From the NCBI RefSeq assembly GCF_001653565.1, contig NZ_LYPB01000090.1, forward strand, positions 64,759-128,758: a DNA stretch of 64,000 nucleotides. Reading direction: 5' to 3'. Under the pieces are notes generated by a model. The model was given only the letters and a program-made list of their open reading frames with translations. It did no database searches and was not told the DNA's origin. How positions within the stretch are numbered: the stretch's first letter is position 1; every line of letters begins with the position of its first letter. The translations under genes and the position numbers were made by a program. Below, piece by piece: positions 59,642 to 64,000 of this stretch. Source of the DNA: Paenibacillus oryzisoli (GTDB lineage Bacteria; Bacillota; Bacilli; Paenibacillales; NBRC-103111).

Positions 59642-60755
59642 TGTGACGATACTGTGTTCAGGCTTCGGACTTGGCTTTTATATACCAGGCATACTTGTAG
59701 CTAGAGGACTTGAGAAATTCGGCATATCAAGTGATATATATGTGTTTGAATCGGTACTGGATCCAGAGAAGCAGCGTCGAATTGATGACAGTAAAGCAGC
59801 TTATCACCATCATTTTGCTGCGGCCCAACTGGCAACCAGGCTTCCTAAGGATATACGTGACAGCATTGATGCAAGGGCTGCACAGCAATTGATTGAACAA
59901 TGGGATCTTGAGGAACGCGAGCATTTCATCGCATTATCCGGGAATTGGGTATATATTCTCGATTTGTATCGAGAGCATCGCATCAGTAAAGGTCACAGAG
60001 CACCTGATGTTGATCTGCTGTATGTCGACTCGGACTACTCACCTTCTTGGAGAAGTATGAAAAAGTTTGTTTCGGACTTCAAATCCAGATACCGAGAGGT
60101 CTGGCTATACCGTGCTGAGATTGGAGAGATCGAGCGCTGTATTCCGATTGGAGAAGAGGAAACGGTACCGTATGACAACCGTAGGCTGAGCTATGTTGTA
60201 CATGGCGGAGGGTGGGGCATTGGCACTTACCGGAACGAGGCCGAGGAGCTTGAACGGCTAGGCATTGCATTGGATATTGTCGCCTATCTGGAGGAAGAAG
60301 CAGGGCAAGAAATGAATGGCAACCGCTGGTTTATGAATGATCCGAAATGGAAGGCTTGGGAGACATCTCCTGGTAGTACGCCAGGCTTCCCGCCGTTTGC
60401 CGAACTTGTGCCAGATGAGACGCCTGTATATAAAGCTCCGCTAGAGCATCACGGATTGTATGGTATTATCCGTCAGGCCAGCGGGATTATCAGTAAGCCG
60501 GGAGCAGGAACCTTAATGGATTCGCTTGCCTCAGCAACGCCGCTTATCATGCTGGATCCATTCGGCAGTCACGAAGCCCATAATGCAACCTTATGGCAAA
60601 AGCTTGGCTTAGGTATCTCGATGGCCGACTGGAAAGCGGAGGGATATTCGCGAGAAGCGCTGCGTCCTCTACATGAACGGCTGCTAGCTGCCAGAGCGAA
60701 TGCGAAAGATTATATCGAGGAGTATGCCCATGCTTTTGCGGCATTTAACTCGTAA
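59628..60755 (+). CDS. GT-B glycosyltransferase
   Basis: A 375-residue transferase with two Rossmann lobes. The N-terminus 'ILCSGFGLGFYIPGILVARG' binds the acceptor side. The C-terminal 'IISKPGAGTLMDSLASATPL' followed by 'LDPFGSHEAHNA' is the nucleotide-sugar site as in GT1/GT28-like enzymes. With UDP-glucose dehydrogenase and a UXS-like enzyme just downstream, its donor may be UDP-glucuronate or UDP-xylose. It overlaps the methyltransferase gene by 14 bp, indicating coupled translation. Confidence 0.82.
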   Translation: MMNRNVTILCSGFGLGFYIPGILVARGLEKFGISSDIYVFESVLDPEKQRRIDDSKAAYHHHFAAAQLATRLPKDIRDSIDARAAQQLIEQWDLEEREHFIALSGNWVYILDLYREHRISKGHRAPDVDLLYVDSDYSPSWRSMKKFVSDFKSRYREVWLYRAEIGEIERCIPIGEEETVPYDNRRLSYVVHGGGWGIGTYRNEAEELERLGIALDIVAYLEEEAGQEMNGNRWFMNDPKWKAWETSPGSTPGFPPFAELVPDETPVYKAPLEHHGLYGIIRQASGIISKPGAGTLMDSLASATPLIMLDPFGSHEAHNATLWQKLGLGISMADWKAEGYSREALRPLHERLLAARANAKDYIEEYAHAFAAFNS

Positions 60756-60773
60756 CGAAAGGGGAAGTGAAGG

Positions 60774-61913
60774 ATGAACGATCCACAGTTAGCCGGGAAT
60801 GTCCTCTGCCTGGGCCCGCTGTCTGCTTCAGATGTGCTGCGCGAGGACCTGTGCCACATGTTTGACAAGTTTGGCTCGATTGCCCAATTTCATGAACGAA
60901 CGGTCGTCCTAACCGGAGGAGCAGGTTTCCTCGGGTATTACTTAACGCAGTTTTTTCTAGGACTCAAGTCGCACGGTATCCGCCTGCGCAAGCTTGTGCT
61001 GCTGGATCGCTTCCTGTTCGGAGAGCCCGAATGGATCAAGTCGGCACGGAGCGGACATGACGAACTAGAGGTTCATGTTTACGATGTTGCAAATGATGAG
61101 CTAAGCTCTTGCGGCTCTGCCGTGTCCGCAGACTATGTGCTGCATATGGCCTCAATCGCTTCACCTACTTTCTACAGACAACATCCACTCGAGACCATTA
61201 AAGCGAATGTGTACGGTCTCGAGCGATTGTTGAACTTCTACAAGCAGTCGGATACGCTGCGAGGCTTGCTGTTCTTCTCCAGCAGTGAGGTATACGGCAG
61301 TCCTTCGGCAGATGCGATTCCTACCCCTGAGACCTATCTAGGCCAAGTACCAAGTATCGGTCCACGAGCCTGCTACGATGAGTCAAAGCGACTTGGTGAA
61401 ACATTCTGCTATGTGTATGCGACATCATTCGGTCTGCCCGTTCGAATTGTCCGTCCGTTCAATGTGTTCGGACCTGGCATGCGGCCGGAGGATCGCCGAT
61501 TGCCGGCGGACTTTGCACGCAATGTGCTGCAAGGGGAAGATATCGTCATCTATTCGGACGGTCGTCCTTCACGCACGTTCTGCTACATCGCCGACGCGAT
61601 ACCCGGCATGTTGAAGGTGTTGACTCACAGCGCGTTCGACACCTTCAACATCGGAATGGACGCAGAGGAGCTGTCAGTTGCAGGGCTGGCCTCCATCTAT
61701 GCCGAGGCAGGCAAAGAACTGACAGGGTATCGTGGCGTCATCCGTATGGAGCAAGCCGCCGATCGCGAGTACTTGACCGATAATCCGCAGCGGCGATGCC
61801 CTGATTTAACCAAGGCACGCCAGGTACTCGGCTATGCACCCGACATAAGCGTATATGATGGGGTTCGACGTTATCTGTCGTTTCTTCAGGATGCGGCAGG
61901 TGTTCGATTATGA
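60774..61913 (+). CDS. UDP-glucuronate decarboxylase-like NAD-dependent enzyme
   Basis: A 379-residue extended short-chain dehydrogenase/epimerase. An N-terminal addition of about 40 residues precedes the NAD-binding 'LTGGAGFLGYYLTQFFLG'. The catalytic YxxxK is Y201/K205 in 'GPRACYDESKRLGETF', a pattern typical of UXS-type UDP-glucuronate decarboxylases, with 'RIVRPFNVFGPGMRPEDRR' after it. Likely product UDP-xylose (a keto-sugar or epimer is possible). It ends in a 4-bp ATGA overlap with the UDP-glucose dehydrogenase that supplies UDP-glucuronate. Confidence 0.82.
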   Translation: MNDPQLAGNVLCLGPLSASDVLREDLCHMFDKFGSIAQFHERTVVLTGGAGFLGYYLTQFFLGLKSHGIRLRKLVLLDRFLFGEPEWIKSARSGHDELEVHVYDVANDELSSCGSAVSADYVLHMASIASPTFYRQHPLETIKANVYGLERLLNFYKQSDTLRGLLFFSSSEVYGSPSADAIPTPETYLGQVPSIGPRACYDESKRLGETFCYVYATSFGLPVRIVRPFNVFGPGMRPEDRRLPADFARNVLQGEDIVIYSDGRPSRTFCYIADAIPGMLKVLTHSAFDTFNIGMDAEELSVAGLASIYAEAGKELTGYRGVIRMEQAADREYLTDNPQRRCPDLTKARQVLGYAPDISVYDGVRRYLSFLQDAAGVRL

Positions 61914-63199
61914 TCGCTGTCATAGGTTTGGGATTTGTCGGTCTGACGACGGCGCTAGGCTTGGCAACGCAAACAGGCAGGCTGGTGTATGCCTACGATT
62001 CGAATGCCAATCTAAGGGCGAAGCTGAAAAGCGGGGAAGTGCCGTTTCATGAGCCAGGACTTAAGGATAAACTGCATGAGTTGCTTGGAAGCGGTCTGAT
62101 CATTTGCGATACGCTGGCCGAAGCGCTTGAACATACCTCAATCATCTTTTATTGCGTCGGTACACCGAGCCGCCCTGACGGGGCAGCGGATTTGGATGCG
62201 CTGACAGGTGCGATTCGTCAATCGCTTCCGCTGCTGAGGAAGGATAGTTACTGTACGTTGGTGATCAAGTCGACCGTGCCGCCAATGACGACGACAGATG
62301 TTCTCGCACCTCTGTTAAAGAACTCCGGTCATATGGTCGGCGAGTCCGTTGGACTTGCACATAATCCGGAATTTTTGCGAGAGGGGCGGGCATGGCAGGA
62401 CTTTATTCATCCCGATCGGATTGTGATCGGAGCATGTGACGCATATAGTATGCGTCAGCTTGAGCAACTGTATGAACCGTTTGGTGCTCCTGTGCTTGCC
62501 GTGTCGCCTGGGACTGCAGAATTCACCAAAATGGCCTCCAACGCACTGCTGGCAACGATGATCAGCTTTTCCAACGAACTGGCTGCGCTTGCAGAAGGCA
62601 GCCCGGAAATCGATATCTCGCAAGCATTTCGGCTGCTTCATGCGGATGGGCGATGGCAAGGAGGGGGGATGGCGAGCTATGTGTATCCTGGTTGTGGTTT
62701 CGGAGGATACTGCCTGCCTAAGGATACCTTGTCCCTGTACCGATACTCCCAGAAGATAGGACGTGAGTCCACACTTCTTGGAGGGGTGCTGGCGGTGAAC
62801 GTCCGCACGAAGCGGGCATTTGCGGAGCGCGTCGTAGCTGCAGCAGGGCCTAAATCTAAGGTTGCCGTGCTTGGTCTGGCGTTCAAGCCAGGCAGCGACG
62901 ATGTGCGCGAGACGCCAGCAGCCGATATTATCACACACCTACTAGAGCTTGGTGTTACCGATATTGTTGCCTACGACCCGCTAGCCATTTCACGATTTCG
63001 CGATGTTTACGGTTTCCCAATCCGCTATGCGCACTCATTAGAGGAGGCGCTGGAAGGACGCGATCTGGCCGCTCTGGTGACGGCTTGGCCGGAGTTTACT
63101 GCTCGGCAGTTGCTGTTCGAACGTGTGCAGGTAATCGACGGTCGATATTGCTTGGGAAAGAGGGAATTCGTGTTGCCAACCCAATTGAGGAGGAGTTAG
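61910..63199 (+). CDS. UDP-glucose 6-dehydrogenase family
   Basis: A 429-residue UDP-glucose/GDP-mannose dehydrogenase family enzyme. NAD site 'MIAVIGLGFVGLTTALGLA', 'VGTPSRPDG', 'STVPPMTT', 'NPEFLREGRAWQDF', and catalytic Cys268 in 'PGCGFGGYCLPKD' are all present; 'LGLAFKPGSDDVRETPA' closes the UDP-binding domain. It oxidises UDP-glucose (or another UDP-hexose) to the uronate. UDP-N-acetyl-hexosamine dehydrogenases share these motifs, so glucose specificity is likely but not proven; pairing with a UXS-like gene favours it. Confidence 0.9.
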   Translation: MIAVIGLGFVGLTTALGLATQTGRLVYAYDSNANLRAKLKSGEVPFHEPGLKDKLHELLGSGLIICDTLAEALEHTSIIFYCVGTPSRPDGAADLDALTGAIRQSLPLLRKDSYCTLVIKSTVPPMTTTDVLAPLLKNSGHMVGESVGLAHNPEFLREGRAWQDFIHPDRIVIGACDAYSMRQLEQLYEPFGAPVLAVSPGTAEFTKMASNALLATMISFSNELAALAEGSPEIDISQAFRLLHADGRWQGGGMASYVYPGCGFGGYCLPKDTLSLYRYSQKIGRESTLLGGVLAVNVRTKRAFAERVVAAAGPKSKVAVLGLAFKPGSDDVRETPAADIITHLLELGVTDIVAYDPLAISRFRDVYGFPIRYAHSLEEALEGRDLAALVTAWPEFTARQLLFERVQVIDGRYCLGKREFVLPTQLRRS

Positions 63200-63231
63200 T
63201 CGAGATGGAACAGATAACAGGAGGAGCTACA

Positions 63232-63468
63232 ATGGAAAAGAAAATTGCTGAAATTATTGCTGAGATGAAGGAAGATCCTTCCTTGGCTGAAACACTGTCC
63301 GCAACTTCCAGCATTACAGAAGATGCAGGATTGGACTCGTTGCAGTTAGTCAACTTTATTCTCCGTATCGAAGATGAGTTCGGAGTCGAATTCGATTTCG
63401 ATGAGTTTGACCTAGAACATCTCAGTTCAATCGAGGCCTTTTGTGCATTCATTAGAGAGCGAGAATAA
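63232..63468 (+). CDS. Acyl carrier protein (second)
   Basis: A 78-residue ACP with S36 in 'AGLDSLQLV' as the phosphopantetheine site and a very acidic second half. It differs clearly from the first ACP in the cluster, suggesting separate cargo. ATG 63232 has CAGGAGG seven bases upstream; an open frame runs back to 63085 inside the dehydrogenase gene and is a shadow. The next gene begins two bases after its stop. Confidence 0.88.
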   Translation: MEKKIAEIIAEMKEDPSLAETLSATSSITEDAGLDSLQLVNFILRIEDEFGVEFDFDEFDLEHLSSIEAFCAFIRERE

Positions 63469-63469
63469 G

Positions 63470-64000
63470 ATGGAGAGCTTGCGCGAGACCAAGAGTCCTC
63501 TAGCGCTTAGCGGCGTATTCAATGCGGAACGGTTTTGGCGGGAGCAGGGATTGTCGAAGCTGCCTCAAGTTGCAGACAAACAAGCAGAGCGAATTGTAGG
63601 CTTGATGGATGAACTTATGTTCAGCCTATCCCGCTCGGGCGATTATGTGTTGACGAGTCAGCCGATGCATGGTGCGCATTTGGACTATCTCGCTTCAATC
63701 GGATTTGATTTTACGAATGTCATTTGTGATACGGCAGACGAAAATATGGACATGATGAATCTTCCTAAGTTGCCGTTTAATTGTACGTTCAATTCATTCG
63801 CTGTGCTTCCCCACCATAAGCAACTGTCAGAGTTGCTGGGGATTGTGTACAGCGAGCCGGAGAATGAAATCATTCGGTGGGTGAACGGCAAACATTATTC
63901 CACAGATATGCGTTCAAGGCTAGGAATTCCTAATCCTGCGCGCATAGCAACTAGCTCAGAGGAATTGCAAGAGATGGCGCTAGAGATGCTTAAGGAAGGT
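63470..64000 (+). CDS. Partial gene, possible ATP-grasp ligase
   Basis: The reading frame from ATG 63470 stays open to the window end (177 residues so far). The visible part has a pre-ATP-grasp-like look: 'EIIRWVNGKHYSTDMRSRLG', followed by 'IPNPARIATSSEELQEMALE', similar to the lead-in of ATP-grasp ligases in which an N-x-K-x-(Y/F) motif and an S-x-EEL segment precede the nucleotide domain. The ATP-binding residues themselves lie beyond the window, so the family is provisional. Placed two bases after an ACP, it could load that ACP with an amino acid, as BtrJ does in butirosin synthesis. Confidence 0.5.
   Translation, partial: MESLRETKSPLALSGVFNAERFWREQGLSKLPQVADKQAERIVGLMDELMFSLSRSGDYVLTSQPMHGAHLDYLASIGFDFTNVICDTADENMDMMNLPKLPFNCTFNSFAVLPHHKQLSELLGIVYSEPENEIIRWVNGKHYSTDMRSRLGIPNPARIATSSEELQEMALEMLKEG

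Overview
The window looks like chromosomal DNA from a Paenibacillus-type member of the Bacillales. The reasons are moderate GC, strong AAGGAGG-type ribosome binding sites, and a housekeeping set with Bacillus subtilis counterparts (YqzE, YqhG/YqhH next to LipM, YhaO/YhaN, Xpt, YkvI, a YvgK-like regulator beside ModAB, DedA). The many plant-glycan enzymes and the repeat-rich intergenic spacers fit the same group. No phage, CRISPR array, intact insertion sequence or replication origin was seen.

Layout. 1-2.9 kb: repeat-rich spacer, then a paired short-chain chromate transporter followed by a formylglycine-generating enzyme (FGE). 2.9-7.5 kb: molybdate genes modA/modB with a divergent HTH-plus-binding-domain regulator, a small membrane protein, a decayed LysR gene and a DUF6509-like gene. 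7.5-12.2 kb: repeat spacers, an aldo/keto reductase with a palindromic operator, a histidine kinase collapsed by internal deletion, a royal-jelly/yellow family protein, a 33-codon ORF with a structured leader, and a diguanylate cyclase. 12.4-18.9 kb: glycosyltransferase, YhaO/YhaN nuclease-ATPase pair and two membrane proteins. 18.8-31.9 kb: ordinary single genes (YkvI, DedA, lipoprotein, xpt, cbiZ, tRNA-Leu, Bax-inhibitor-like, yqzE, yqhG/yqhH, lipM). 32.0-38.9 kb: an ABC importer of the TrpXYZ-like class behind a hairpin leader, D-amino acid transaminase, and a B12-dependent ribonucleotide reductase.

39.2-55.2 kb is a carbohydrate island. A flavin monooxygenase and LacI regulator (minus strand) face an operon encoding a fucose-isomerase-family enzyme, a transketolase split into two subunits, and a glycerol-kinase-like FGGY kinase. 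The divergent spacer holds at least six GTTTAGTT/AACTAAAC boxes that are probably the LacI operators. A YesM-type sensor kinase, a GH2 beta-galactosidase and a fusion of a five-bladed-propeller glycosidase with a GH78 alpha-L-rhamnosidase follow, behind a near-perfect CcpA cre site. The isomerase/kinase/transketolase logic recalls D-apiose catabolism; a sulfosugar route is an alternative. Neither can be proven from sequence.

55.2-64.0 kb (cut by the window end) is the best candidate for an undescribed system. It holds two divergent proteins with an apparent Cys-His-Asp triad resembling the BtrH (butirosin acyltransferase) family, two free-standing acyl carrier proteins, a membrane-anchored methyltransferase, two glycosyltransferases (GT8-like and GT-B), UDP-glucose dehydrogenase, a UDP-glucuronate-decarboxylase-like enzyme, and the start of what may be an ATP-grasp ligase. 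Together these suggest assembly of a xylose- or glucuronate-containing glycoconjugate carrying an acyl group delivered from a carrier protein. All functions are family-level readings from the sequence; no database search was run.
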